DNA of 13,930 nucleotides. It comes from CAZDET01 sp964504335 (GTDB lineage: Bacteria; Bacteroidota; Bacteroidia; Chitinophagales; Saprospiraceae). Both the position numbers and the translations under genes were made by a program. Of this stretch, positions 1 through 6,557 are shown one piece after another. How positions within the stretch are numbered: position 1 is the first letter of the stretch; the number at the start of each line of letters is the position of its first letter. The notes under the pieces are model-generated. The model was not told where the DNA came from. It made no database searches and was given only the letters and a program-made list of their open reading frames with translations. The DNA lies in assembly GCA_964504335.1 (NCBI GenBank), contig CAZDET010000097.1:1-13930 (forward strand), written 5' to 3'.

Positions 1-1
1 A

Positions 2-166
2 TTTGAAATCGTGAATACGTCTACCCACCACAATATGCATCATTCCAAATTTCGCAGCAATTACGGCTTGTACTTCAGGTTTTGGGATCGGCTCATGCAC
101 ACCGAGCATCCTGATTACGTAAGGTTATACGATCAGATTCAGGAAAGGAGATTTGGTACTGTGTAA
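2..166 (+). CDS. Sterol desaturase / fatty acid hydroxylase superfamily protein, C-terminal fragment (5' end outside window)
   Basis: Reading frame 2 is open from the window edge to a TAA at 164-166 and gives 54 residues. It contains a histidine box of the HHxMHH type (residues 9-14 of the fragment), followed by the words NYGLYFRFWDRL and HTEHPDY. This is the characteristic end of the fatty acid hydroxylase/sterol desaturase superfamily: the last di-iron histidine cluster, then an N-Y-G...F-W-D-R-L...T stretch. Members are integral membrane di-iron enzymes that hydroxylate or desaturate sterols, fatty acids or carotenoids with O2. The catalytic N-terminal boxes lie outside the window, so the substrate cannot be judged. 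It is on the same strand as the following DinB-like gene, but 167 bp separate them, so an operon is not evident. Confidence 0.85.
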   Translation, partial: FEIVNTSTHHNMHHSKFRSNYGLYFRFWDRLMHTEHPDYVRLYDQIQERRFGTV

Positions 167-216
167 TATGGAAAAATTGCTGTAGCAGAGTGCCTTCAAT
201 GCGCGTAATAGACTGT

Positions 217-329
217 ATGAGCATATTTCGAGAAGAGCCGAAAAATATTAATTATTTTTCATCCACTAAAGAGATTGGATTATGAAGAGCCGGTTGAAGA
301 CCTATTGAATCAATTGTCGTCACAATAAG
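217..329 (+). pseudogene. Possible frameshifted remnant of a small ORF between the desaturase tail and the DinB-like gene
   Basis: An ATG at 217 opens a 22-codon frame (starts MSIFREEPKN) that closes at about 285. An overlapping second frame, open from about 221, ends in LDYEEPVEDLLNQLSSQ with a TAA at 327-329. Joining the two near 270 would give a single acidic peptide of about 37 residues. The tail reads like genuine protein, but no family is recognised and the peptide is very short. It may equally be chance. Nothing else is visible between 167 and 333. Confidence 0.2.
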
Positions 330-333
330 AACC

Positions 334-903
334 ATGAAATACACCATCCAACTTCTTGCGCTATCGATAACTCTGCTCGCTTGTGGTGATTCGCCATTAA
401 CCGGCCAAAATACCATTAAACCGCCCAAAGGCTATTCGCCGCAAATCGGAACGACGGTCGCTATGCTCGAGGATCTGAAACGAAGGGTGACCAATAGCGT
501 AGCCAATCTAACGGAATCCGAAACCGATTTCTTATTGGATGAAAAGGCAAACCGAATTGGTGCCCTCATCCTCCATTTGGCCGCCACCGAAAAATACTAT
601 CAGGTGTATACTTTTGAAAATCGGGGATTTAATCGAGCGGAAAGAGAAAAATGGGAAATGGCCTTGAACCTGGGAGCAACTGCACGAGCCACGATTAAGG
701 GTAAACCCATCGAATACTATCTCCGTATCTGGGATGAGGTGCGAGCGGAAACCCTTCGGCTATTGAAAACCAAAGATGATGAATGGTTTCAAGCAATGGT
801 AAGAGGGAGTTCGATGAATAACCACTGGGCTTGGTACCACGTCATGGAGCATCAGGCCAATCACATGGGGCAAATTCGATTGATTACTAAGAGAATGGAA
901 TAG
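334..903 (+). CDS. DinB-fold lipoprotein (putative metal-dependent four-helix-bundle protein)
   Basis: The product has 189 residues. The N-terminus is a lipoprotein signal peptide: hydrophobic residues 5-16, then a lipobox LLAC with the lipidated cysteine at 17. This places the protein on the periplasmic face of a membrane. The mature part is helical and fits the DinB/YfiT-like superfamily: a first-half histidine in ALILHLAATE (His81) and a late motif HVMEHQANHMGQI with His173 and His177. Together these would form the three-histidine metal site that family members use in thiol-dependent transferase or related reactions. Length is normal for the family (150-190). Most DinB-fold proteins are cytoplasmic, so the lipobox is notable. 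The ATG at 334 is chosen because it begins the complete signal peptide. No clear ribosome binding site is seen, which is common in Bacteroidota. Substrate unknown. Confidence 0.75.
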   Translation: MKYTIQLLALSITLLACGDSPLTGQNTIKPPKGYSPQIGTTVAMLEDLKRRVTNSVANLTESETDFLLDEKANRIGALILHLAATEKYYQVYTFENRGFNRAEREKWEMALNLGATARATIKGKPIEYYLRIWDEVRAETLRLLKTKDDEWFQAMVRGSSMNNHWAWYHVMEHQANHMGQIRLITKRME

Positions 904-1074
904 ATGCTGCAACTGTTCTGTGCTACCTGTAGGTCGTTTATCTCTAGAAATAGCTTTGGCTTGATTATTCAACTCGTAGGTAGCGCCGAGTAGGCAATTA
1001 TCCAGAGGACGACACATTCCTTCACCTCCACCGGGCAGAAACCAACCAATCCTTCCCCCAACAGTTTTCGTGGT

Positions 1075-1737
1075 ATGAACCACTACCTGTACCCCCTAAT
1101 CCTTTTCCTATGCCTGGGAAGTCTTACCCAGCTACACGGTCAATCCGCGCCCGAAAACCTATTCGATCACTTCGATGCCGATTGGCGCGATCACTGGCGG
1201 CGAAAATCCTTTACGCTGCGGGCCAATACGTTTGAAGTTGTCCAAAACGGCACAGACCGAGCGCTGAAAATAGAAAGTAAAAATTCAGCGACGGGCCTGT
1301 GGAGAGACATCGAGATCATCCCCCAAAAAGGAACCCAACTGAGCTGGCGCTGGAAAACGGATCACTACCTCCGCAACCGCATGGAAATGAAAAAAAACGG
1401 AGATGATTTCGTGGGCCGGGTATACGTAGCCTTTGGAGAATACTCGTGGCTCAATCGAAAACGCCTCAGCGTCATTTGTTACGTTTGGGCGTCGGATGCG
1501 AAGGCCAACTCGATTTTCCCCAGCCCCTACGCCGACAATGTAAAAATCATGGTACTGCGCGATCAAACCTCCACCGTAGGCCAGTGGCACCAGGAATCTC
1601 GCAACCTCCTGGCAGATTACCAAAAATGCTTTGGGGGTACGCCCATGCCCGTCTCCGCCATCGGCATCATGGTGGATACGGATAATACGGATATGGAAAG
1701 TACTTCCTGGTTTACCGATCTCTCCCTTCGACGGTGA
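1075..1737 (+). CDS. Secreted DUF3047 family protein
   Basis: The product has 220 residues with a Sec signal peptide (residues 1-22, ending LTQLHGQ). The mature part shows DUF3047 hallmarks in order: a W-R-D segment near 76-78, QLSWRWKTD at 88-96, DDFVGRVYVAFG at 110-121, CYVWAS at 135-140, WHQESRNLLADYQKCFG at 171-187, and VDTDNTDMEST at 200-210 with the typical T-D-x-D-N-T acidic turn. The family is predicted to be beta-rich and jelly-roll-like, and has no established biochemical role. Carbohydrate or ligand binding outside the cytoplasm is often assumed, which is inference. It lies 171 bp downstream of the DinB-like gene on the same strand. No adjacent gene suggests a function. The ATG at 1075 gives a complete signal peptide. 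Family call is firm, function unknown. Confidence 0.8.
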   Translation: MNHYLYPLILFLCLGSLTQLHGQSAPENLFDHFDADWRDHWRRKSFTLRANTFEVVQNGTDRALKIESKNSATGLWRDIEIIPQKGTQLSWRWKTDHYLRNRMEMKKNGDDFVGRVYVAFGEYSWLNRKRLSVICYVWASDAKANSIFPSPYADNVKIMVLRDQTSTVGQWHQESRNLLADYQKCFGGTPMPVSAIGIMVDTDNTDMESTSWFTDLSLRR

Positions 1738-1748
1738 GTCTTTGTTTT

Positions 1749-1830
1749 GGTACTTTGGTCTTTTAGTACTTTAGTCTTACGGTTTATATGTCGATTTTAC
1801 TACAGCAGCGTTTCATTGAAGCGGAAGCTT
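1749..1830 (+). repeat. Dispersed intergenic repeat, copy A (first part): 16-nt tandem pair plus conserved core
   Basis: Just downstream of the DUF3047 gene lie two tandem 16-nt units, GGTACTTTGGTCTTTT at 1749-1764 and AGTACTTTAGTCTTAC at 1765-1780. A stretch follows that contains GCGTTTCATTGAAGC at 1808-1822. The same layout recurs at about 3254-3330 after the TPR gene, with the 15-nt core identical and the flanks degenerate. The stretch 1738-2104 holds no gene I can support: the small frame at 1788-2000 runs entirely through repeat sequence. Confidence 0.6.
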
Positions 1831-1840
1831 TTATTGGCAA

Positions 1841-2032
1841 ATTAGCGCATTGGCACATCTATCAGAATATCATCGCATCAGAACATCCAATTCACCACTC
1901 GACAGCCCAAACCCTTTGGGTAATTGGCCTGACGAGCTTTCGAAAACGTTTAAATCACTTCATTAACACATTGGTACATCAGCACATTAGAACATCATAG
2001 CATCAGAATATCCAATTGGCTCATTGACTTGG
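1841..2032 (+). repeat. Low-complexity array of CACATT/CACATC-like words (intergenic repeat family)
   Basis: This stretch is a degenerate array of short units such as CATTGGCACATC, CATTGGTACATC, AGCACATTAG and AACATCATAG. Two words recur exactly about 5 kb away: CATCTATCAGAATATC (1856-1871 and 6943-6958) and ATCAGAATATCCAATTGGC (2002-2020 and 6948-6966). I infer a genome-wide intergenic repeat family. The mechanism of spread is not visible: there is no transposase and no clear terminal inverted repeat. Confidence 0.6.
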
Positions 2033-2104
2033 CAGAGTTTGCAGTGACCATATGGTGTCTTCATCGAATTTGCGTAACTTGATTATCGAGAAAACAACAG
2101 ACCT

Positions 2105-3208
2105 ATGGCAAAGAATAAATCCCCCAACAAGAAAAACCTCGAGCAGGATCTGAAACGCTTATACGACCACGTGGATGACCAGCAATTTAAGACGATCGAG
2201 GAGTTGCAGGCGTTCCTGAACCAAATGGTGGGCAAGAAAATCGATGACATTATACCCAAAGCAGGCGGTGAAATGAGCAAAAAAGAGGAATCCAGTGCGG
2301 TACTGCAAGAAGCCTACGATGCTACCACCAAAGCGAAAGGCAGAAAACTCGCCGAGAAAGCCCTCGAACTCGACCCCGACAATGCGGACGCCTATTCTTT
2401 TTTGGGAGGGCTAGAACGAAACGTACGCAAGGCACTGAAATTTTACGAACAGGGAATGGAGGCAGGCCGCAGGGCAATCGGAGAAAAAGAATTCGGAGAA
2501 TTAAAAGGGCATTTCTGGGGTTTCCATCAAACCCGACCGTACATGCGCGCCAAGGCGGAATATGCCGAATGCCTGTATACGGCGGGCAAACACGATGAAA
2601 GCATTGCCCAGTTTGCCGAAATGATCGAATTGAATCCCAATGATAATCAGGGAATCCGCTATCGCTACGCCTCATTATTGGTGTGGATGGATCGATTTGC
2701 GGAATACGAAGCACTGGTCAAACTGTATCCGGATGAGGGCTCCGCACTTTGGTTGTTCACCTATGCCCTGTACTTGTTTAAACAGCAGGGAGCCTCCGAG
2801 AAAGCCAATCAGGCATTGGAGGAAGCACAGGAGGCCAACCCATACGTGATCCCCTTCTTATTGGGTTTCGAAGAAATGCCGGACGAAATGCCGGCGTATT
2901 ACAGTTGGGGGGATGAAAATGAAGCGGTGGTTTACCTCAACGAAGCGGCCAATATATGGCTCGAATATCCGGCGGCCCTTCAGTGGGCGAATACCCAGTT
3001 CGATGGGGAAGAAACTTATGAAGAAGGGATGTTGGAAGACCTTTCCACCAGTATCGGTCAAATCAAGGAGTTAATTGATTCGGCTTACGAACAAGGGCGA
3101 GCAGATCAAATCCTGGATTTTGCAGCTACTATGAAAACTAACGGAGAACCCACCGCTAAAATCAAGAAGTATACTGGGCTGACCAAGAAAGAGATCGACA
3201 ATCTCTGA
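2105..3208 (+). CDS. Tetratricopeptide/ST7-like protein
   Basis: The product has 367 residues, is soluble and rich in helix, with no signal peptide. A charged N-terminal segment (1-60) is followed by TPR-like helices: KALELDPDNADAYSFLG at 85-101, then GHFWGFHQTRPYMRA at 135-149 and MIELNPNDNQGIRYRYA at 173-189. The last two match the conserved core of the ST7-like TPR family found in many bacteria and related to eukaryotic ST7. Another helical pair with NPYVIPFLLG lies at 245-254. The C-terminus (about 338-367) has the form A-x-x-M-K-x-x-G...TGLTKKEIDNL, resembling the short helix-turn-helix tail of Rpn/PD-(D/E)XK transposase-like proteins. That likeness is weak and may be coincidence. The gene stands alone, with repeat-bearing spacers on both sides. 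Role unknown; protein-protein scaffolding is the family-level guess. Confidence 0.7.
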   Translation: MAKNKSPNKKNLEQDLKRLYDHVDDQQFKTIEELQAFLNQMVGKKIDDIIPKAGGEMSKKEESSAVLQEAYDATTKAKGRKLAEKALELDPDNADAYSFLGGLERNVRKALKFYEQGMEAGRRAIGEKEFGELKGHFWGFHQTRPYMRAKAEYAECLYTAGKHDESIAQFAEMIELNPNDNQGIRYRYASLLVWMDRFAEYEALVKLYPDEGSALWLFTYALYLFKQQGASEKANQALEEAQEANPYVIPFLLGFEEMPDEMPAYYSWGDENEAVVYLNEAANIWLEYPAALQWANTQFDGEETYEEGMLEDLSTSIGQIKELIDSAYEQGRADQILDFAATMKTNGEPTAKIKKYTGLTKKEIDNL

Positions 3209-3253
3209 TCACCTACGACAGCCAGATCCGATTCGCAACCGACCAATCGCATG

Positions 3254-3330
3254 TTGGCACTTTGGTACTTTGGCCTTTTGTTTCACTTTTAATATCCCGA
3301 CTTTATTTCCGCCGCGTTTCATTGAAGCCG
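3254..3330 (+). repeat. Dispersed intergenic repeat, copy B
   Basis: This is the counterpart of the element at 1749-1830, in the same orientation and likewise in the spacer after a + strand gene. It has the pieces GGCACTTTGGTACTTTGGCC and GCGTTTCATTGAAGC (3314-3328), the latter identical to 1808-1822. The intervening sequence is degenerate. No gene is supported between 3209 and 3440: open frames on either strand here show no family likeness. Confidence 0.55.
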
Positions 3331-3440
3331 CATTTGGGTATCGCTGCATACTTCTTGGATATTGCTGACAACAAAGGGCCGAAAAAGAAACCAAAAGTAA
3401 ATGTAAGAAAAAATAAAACGCCTTGGATAATCTATCGGGA

Positions 3441-3725
3441 TCAAGCAGTTTTAAGAGGACAACCATATGGTCCATGAATGCCATCTTCTTGTTTGAAAAT
3501 AGTAGTTCCATTTTCCGTTGATTCCAAAGAATATATATAATTGTCTGTCATTCCATGTGAATTGAGTTTACCTGTCCAACTAAATTTTTCACCTTCTTCA
3601 TACTCTGTGCAGACACGCTCAAATTCCAACATCTCTCCTGTCAATGGATTTTTAAAATAACGAGGTATGTGTCCAAATGGCTGAAAGTCGATAGTCAATG
3701 GGTAAAAGTTTAAGCGTTTATGCGT
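3441..3725 (-). pseudogene. SRPBCC (START-like/polyketide cyclase) domain fragment, truncated
   Basis: The frame is open from about 3725 to a TGA at 3441-3443. It includes an 85-codon segment that could only start at a TTG (3698). It contains LEFERVCTEYEEGEKFSWTG and DNYIYSLESTENGTTIFKQE, the central beta strands of SRPBCC/polyketide-cyclase-like proteins (pattern W-x-G...H/Y-x-F/Y-x-L-E...G-T-T-x-F-x-Q-E). A full domain is about 140-150 residues, starting with an A-P-x-x-V-W segment and ending with a long helix, and both ends are missing here. Past the stop, another frame (from about 3455 downwards) reads KLLDPDRLSKAFYFFLHLLL, which could be the lost C-terminal helix after a frameshift. I read this as a decayed gene. 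It is AT-rich and follows the barrel gene at 3806 on the same strand. Confidence 0.6.
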
Positions 3726-3798
3726 TCAGTACAATTTCGGCCATCGGTTTTGTGTCGACCACAAAAATTGTCAACGAAGGATATTCTGAATTATGCAT
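3718..3798 (-). CDS. Possible 26-residue small ORF after the outer-membrane barrel gene
   Basis: An ATG at 3798 lies 7 nt past the stop of the barrel gene (3806) and is preceded by AGGGGAAAA. It opens a 26-codon frame starting MHNSEYPSLTIFVVDTKP and ending with TAA at 3718-3720. The end reads AEIVLNA, which resembles the beginning of SRPBCC domains (x-E-I-x-L-N-A). It may therefore be the broken N-terminus of the SRPBCC fragment that follows in a different frame, rather than an independent gene. Weak evidence. Confidence 0.25.
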   Translation of the reverse strand: MHNSEYPSLTIFVVDTKPMAEIVLNA

Positions 3799-3805
3799 TT
3801 TTCCC

Positions 3806-4366
3806 CTAAAAACGTTTTCCGATAGCCACATTTAAGCCCCAAACACTGAATTCCTCCTTAATATCAAAAAACAAGGACGGGCAGATCCCCCATCCTTTAT
3901 CCAGTTCTATTTCATATTCAGTTCCTAATCTAACTACCGCCAAATTTTTGTGCTTTTCAAATTCGACCCCACCACCAAATAGAAGTCCCCAATGGGGCGA
4001 TACTTCATAAGCCCCGATTAAAGCCAATATAAAAGCTCGCTCCCGATTTAGGTTCTCCCGATTGAAATCTACAACATATTCCGCCAATTCCAAGTCAGCT
4101 ACCATTCCAAGTGCGAATTTATGGTTCCAGAAATAGAAAAAATCTAATCCTATGCTGGGGACAAACACCGATTCCTCTCCTTCCCCTACCTCAAAAGCGG
4201 CTGGAATGTGACTGTATCCTAAAGCCAGTGCAATTTTATATTTATGTTCAGCACCCGTATGGGTAGTTTCATCTTCTTGGTTATCAGCCTTTGAATGTGC
4301 TTCGTGCTGTGCGGATAAACAAATACTTGAAAATAAAACCCCGATTAACAAAAGGCAGCTTTTCAT
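3806..4366 (-). CDS. Small outer-membrane beta-barrel protein
   Basis: The product has 186 residues. A signal peptide covers residues 1-19 (cut before Gln20). It is followed by a short histidine/acid-rich linker (HEAHSKADNQEDETTHTGAEH, about 21-41). The remainder alternates aromatic and glycine residues in strand-like segments: IALALGYSHIP, FVPSIGLDFFYFW, ALGMVADLELAEYV, LLFGGGVEFEK and VWGLNVAIGKRF. It ends in phenylalanine, the usual outer-membrane insertion signal. The size fits an eight-stranded barrel. The histidine-rich linker could bind metal, which is speculation. No family member with known function is recognised. The ATG at 4366 starts the complete signal peptide. It is intact, unlike several neighbours. 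Confidence 0.65.
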   Translation of the reverse strand: MKSCLLLIGVLFSSICLSAQHEAHSKADNQEDETTHTGAEHKYKIALALGYSHIPAAFEVGEGEESVFVPSIGLDFFYFWNHKFALGMVADLELAEYVVDFNRENLNRERAFILALIGAYEVSPHWGLLFGGGVEFEKHKNLAVVRLGTEYEIELDKGWGICPSLFFDIKEEFSVWGLNVAIGKRF

Positions 4367-4377
4367 CGGATGGAGTA

Positions 4378-4660
4378 TTATTTGATGGATGAATTCCGTA
4401 ATAGACCCAAACCAAAGTGATTTGGGACTTCGCCTATCTTTGACCGAACTCGGCGTTAAAAGCCTCGTCGATACTACTTTAGCAGAGGGCCCCTGCCCCT
4501 TGCTTCGTGGGCCTACGCTTGGATCTGATTCAAAAAAAGTCGTTCTGCTCGCTTACCAAGAAGTAGTAGCGAAGCTAAACCACCTCGTTTTGGGTATATA
4601 CTGTGCTGAAGTCTGCTGAGATAGATTTATCAAGATCATAAAGGAATTGAAAGTTGACTA
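4378..4660. other. Unresolved 280-nt stretch, possibly a decayed gene or dispersed repeat
   Basis: Between the two barrel genes lies a stretch with a 76-codon + strand frame (4389-4619, MNSVIDPNQSDLGLRLSLTE...). It has no recognisable domain, no signal peptide and no clear ribosome binding site. On the opposite strand, pieces such as SIDEAFNAEFGQR are interrupted by stops. The GC content of its middle part is higher than its flanks and the sequence contains an AGAGGGCCCCT GC-rich core, so it may be a small repeat element or remnant. I cannot assign it. Confidence 0.3.
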
Positions 4661-4668
4661 AGTCGGTG

Positions 4669-5319
4669 CTATTCACGGGAAAAACGGTAGGTAATTCCTC
4701 CTCCTATAGTAAATTGCCAAAGGGTAGAAAAACTGTTAACACCTACACCGGATCCGTCTGTGCTAACGTAAAAACTTCCACCTATAGCCTGGACGGCAGA
4801 TACTAACTGCGTTTGAATTTTGAGCCCAATATTGTCTGTCACCCAAATATTACCACCCAGCTTTGCTCCCCATGCGAATTTGGTATTACTATTAGGTTCA
4901 TTGAGTTGAGGGTCTTTGTTGTCGTAAATGACTAAACCCGCCATTGGACTGAAATAAGCTTGAACCCGATCCGTACCAGCATAACGTATCCCACCTACCA
5001 TTACATAATTGATACTAGCATCTAAGCTACGACTCACCAGAAAACGGTCATAATAATTCACGGGTACTTCGGTGTCTTGTCGGTAATATATTAATTCGAG
5101 CCCGTAATAATCACTAGGAAGAAATTCCACACCTACTCCCCATTGATATCCGCCACGAATGGTTCCACTGAAAAAACTAACATCACTATTGAAGGTTTCG
5201 AATTGGTCATCAAAGACATAACCGGAGTAACCATTAAGACGGATTTCTTGGGCAATTCCCGTTGCCCAAATGCCGAAAGTCAACCCAACCAATAAAATAA
5301 GTTTTTTCATGACAGGCAT
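4669..5319 (-). CDS. Outer-membrane beta-barrel protein (porin family-like)
   Basis: The product has 216 residues from the ATG at 5319 (MPVMKKLILLV). A second ATG at 5310 (MKKLILLV) is equally plausible. A longer frame from a TTG at 5334 is less likely. The Sec signal peptide ends ...WATGIAQ. The mature protein alternates amphipathic strands with turns: GTIRGGYQWGVGVEFLP, YYGLELIYYRQ, INYVMVGGIRYAG, VQAYFSPMAGLVIYDN, KFAWGAKLGGNIWV, IGLKIQTQLVSAV and WQFTIGGGITYRF. This is typical of eight-stranded barrels of the PF13505-like type in Bacteroidota. It ends YRFSRE, slightly past the terminal aromatic. It probably sits in the outer membrane. It is same-strand with the barrel at 3806 but 302 bp away, and the sequences are not obviously duplicates. 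Function unknown. Confidence 0.7.
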   Translation of the reverse strand: MPVMKKLILLVGLTFGIWATGIAQEIRLNGYSGYVFDDQFETFNSDVSFFSGTIRGGYQWGVGVEFLPSDYYGLELIYYRQDTEVPVNYYDRFLVSRSLDASINYVMVGGIRYAGTDRVQAYFSPMAGLVIYDNKDPQLNEPNSNTKFAWGAKLGGNIWVTDNIGLKIQTQLVSAVQAIGGSFYVSTDGSGVGVNSFSTLWQFTIGGGITYRFSRE

Positions 5320-5440
5320 GTTTTTATTTTGCAATTAAGACAATCATTCAAGCCCACTTGCGACCTGAACTTCCCTTCCCTTCCAAAGATTAAATGTGCA
5401 CTAAGTATTATCATTAGGTTAAAAAGATTACTAGAAGTAG

Positions 5441-5830
5441 TCAAAGAAGGTTACTTACCACAGTCACCAATAACCCTATAATAAGCAGTAGGAATGTCAG
5501 AATATAAATAGCATTATTCTTCAGTATTTTTAGGGCAGATTTCTTCTCAACTACCGATTCTGCCGCGTATCCTTCTTCCATTTCAATCACACCGACAGAC
5601 TTTGCACAAGTGTCGTATGCTGCAAGCATTTCCTGAAATTCTTCCGGATAGTTTGTAAAAATATCTTCCGTTTCTCCAGGGTTGGTTTTAAGATTGTACA
5701 CGTACCATTTATTGTCACCCAGTGGGATATTGTTTTTTACAATTTTAAAATCCCCTAAATAATAAGCTGAGCTATTAGCCGCTGCCAAACCGATACCTTC
5801 ATCATCATAAACAGGCACCTTCTGTGAAGG
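5441..5830 (-). pseudogene. Arylsulfatase C-terminal fragment
   Basis: The frame is open from 5830 (just after an in-frame TAG at 5831-5833) to a TGA at 5441, giving 129 codons. It could only start at a GTG (5818). It matches the C-terminal part of arylsulfatases: DEGIGLAAANSSAYYLGDFK, then KWYVYNLKTNPGETEDIFTN (the W-x-L-Y-N-L-x-x-D-P-G-E-T-x-D element) and MLAAYDTCAKSVGVIEMEEG (the end helix before the tail). It closes with a hydrophobic segment ILTFLLLIIGLLVTVVSNLL that could anchor it. Full enzymes have 450-560 residues. The catalytic domain with the C/S-x-P-S-R formylglycine site is absent, so this is a remnant that cannot be active. It abuts a second remnant, of a different family, at its upstream edge. 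Confidence 0.8.
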
Positions 5831-5980
5831 CTAATGCTACATGGCATGTACTACCAACAAGAACATCGGAATTACAATAGGCTTCAGATACTTTTCCGCC
5901 ACCATTTCGGAAGCCATGTCGTATGCTGCCCCCCAACCTCCAGCAAAGAAAACGACATCATATTGTTTTAAATCACTGAA
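5805..5980 (-). pseudogene. DJ-1/PfpI family fragment with a frameshift
   Basis: Directly after the stop of the 5981 gene, one frame (5980-5837) reads LKQYDVVFFAGGWGAAYDMA, the conserved Y-D-x-x-x-x-x-G-G-W-G-A-A-Y-D segment of DJ-1/PfpI glutamine-amidotransferase-like proteins. The adjacent frame then continues SEAYCNSDVLVGSTCHVALA. Here T-C-H stands where the family has its nucleophile elbow (A-V-C-H-G). A one-base change near 5880 (between GCGGAAAA and TATCTGAAGCC) would join them. The second frame ends at a TGA at 5805. Both the N-terminal third and the C-terminal part of the roughly 190-230-residue family are missing. The glycine after the C-H is valine, a further sign of decay. It runs into the arylsulfatase remnant. 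Confidence 0.75.
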
Positions 5981-6472
5981 TTAATTTCCATCCAGATTTT
6001 CACCAATAAATGGTATCTGTGAATAAATTTCAGCCTGTATCATCGCATTAAAATAGCTTTCCAACTGCCAAAACTGAGCAGCTATGCTGGTGCCAACTTC
6101 TTTTCTCATTCGATTGAAATAGGTTTCCTGAAGTTTAGCGAATGACTTCTTAAGTGCTTTGGTCCTTTTGAAAAGCATCAGAATCTCTTCATCAGAAATG
6201 GTTGGGTAGCTTCTAGCGTAATCTGCTATAATTTGGATCCGATTTGTCCCAAGTTCCTTACGTTCTGCTTCGTATTCATTGTAAATTTCCCAGAAACTTG
6301 CAGCGGCTTCCCCTAATTCCATAAAGTCGGCAACTGCTACCTTTTTATCCAAACCGAAAGCCTCCTGGATAATTTCTACTTCGGTTCGGGCGGATTGGGC
6401 AAATGATGAATAAGCAACTATCGTTAAGATTAAGGATGTGATTAACGTTTTCAATGTAAATAAATAGTTCAT
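5981..6472 (-). CDS. Exported helical protein of unknown function
   Basis: The product has 163 residues from the ATG at 6472. A longer frame from a TTG at 6502 is rejected because it would put ten extra residues before the signal peptide. Residues 1-25 are a Sec signal peptide (cut at SFA/Q). The mature part is charged and helical: FGLDKKVAVADFMELG, FWEIYNEYEAERKELGTNR, IADYARSYPTISDEEILMLF, LKKSFAKLQETYFNRMRKEV and AAQFWQLESYFNAMI. The layout (F-W-x-x-Y-x-E-Y-x-x-E-R-x-x-L, then a long helix with R-M-R-K, then F-W-Q-L-E) is seen in small periplasmic Bacteroidota proteins and recalls the helical hairpins of Spy/CpxP-like proteins. That likeness is only structural guesswork. A strong palindrome lies directly in front of its start codon. 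It is intact amid remnants. Confidence 0.6.
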   Translation of the reverse strand: MNYLFTLKTLITSLILTIVAYSSFAQSARTEVEIIQEAFGLDKKVAVADFMELGEAAASFWEIYNEYEAERKELGTNRIQIIADYARSYPTISDEEILMLFKRTKALKKSFAKLQETYFNRMRKEVGTSIAAQFWQLESYFNAMIQAEIYSQIPFIGENLDGN

Positions 6473-6473
6473 A

Positions 6474-6511
6474 ATGTAAAATTTTTGTGTTTGATAATGC
6501 AAATTTTACAT
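6474..6511. promoter_or_regulatory. Perfect 11-bp inverted repeat overlapping the leader of the 5981-6472 gene (candidate operator or hairpin)
   Basis: ATGTAAAATTT at 6474-6484 and AAATTTTACAT at 6501-6511 are exact reverse complements separated by 16 nt. The proximal arm ends one base before the start codon at 6472. A further direct copy of the distal-arm word, TTTTACATTT, sits at 6529-6538 (also at 6504-6513). The arrangement could be a regulator-binding site in the promoter, or a leader hairpin covering the start codon. The strand of action would be minus. Confidence 0.5.
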
Positions 6512-6557
6512 TTCCAGAAGTACTATCCTTTTACATTTGTTGAAAAACCTTGAGTGC

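Noticed and set aside
951..958. TAGCTTTG, a match to the Bacteroidota -7 consensus, upstream of the DUF3047 gene
   Set aside because: No TTG occurs 17-23 nt upstream and the leader would be over 100 nt, so an isolated 8-mer is not enough to call a promoter.
760..1083. Minus-strand ORF of 107 codons overlapping the DinB-like gene end and the following spacer
   Set aside because: Largely antisense to a well-supported gene, with no recognisable domain. The spacer part reads protein-like but no family could be named.
1788..2000. + strand ORF of 70 codons after the DUF3047 gene
   Set aside because: It lies wholly within dispersed repeat sequence and its peptide mirrors the repeat words. It is not a gene.
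1749..2032. CRISPR-like array
   Set aside because: The repeated words are short, degenerate and irregularly spaced, with no uniform repeat-spacer structure and no cas genes.
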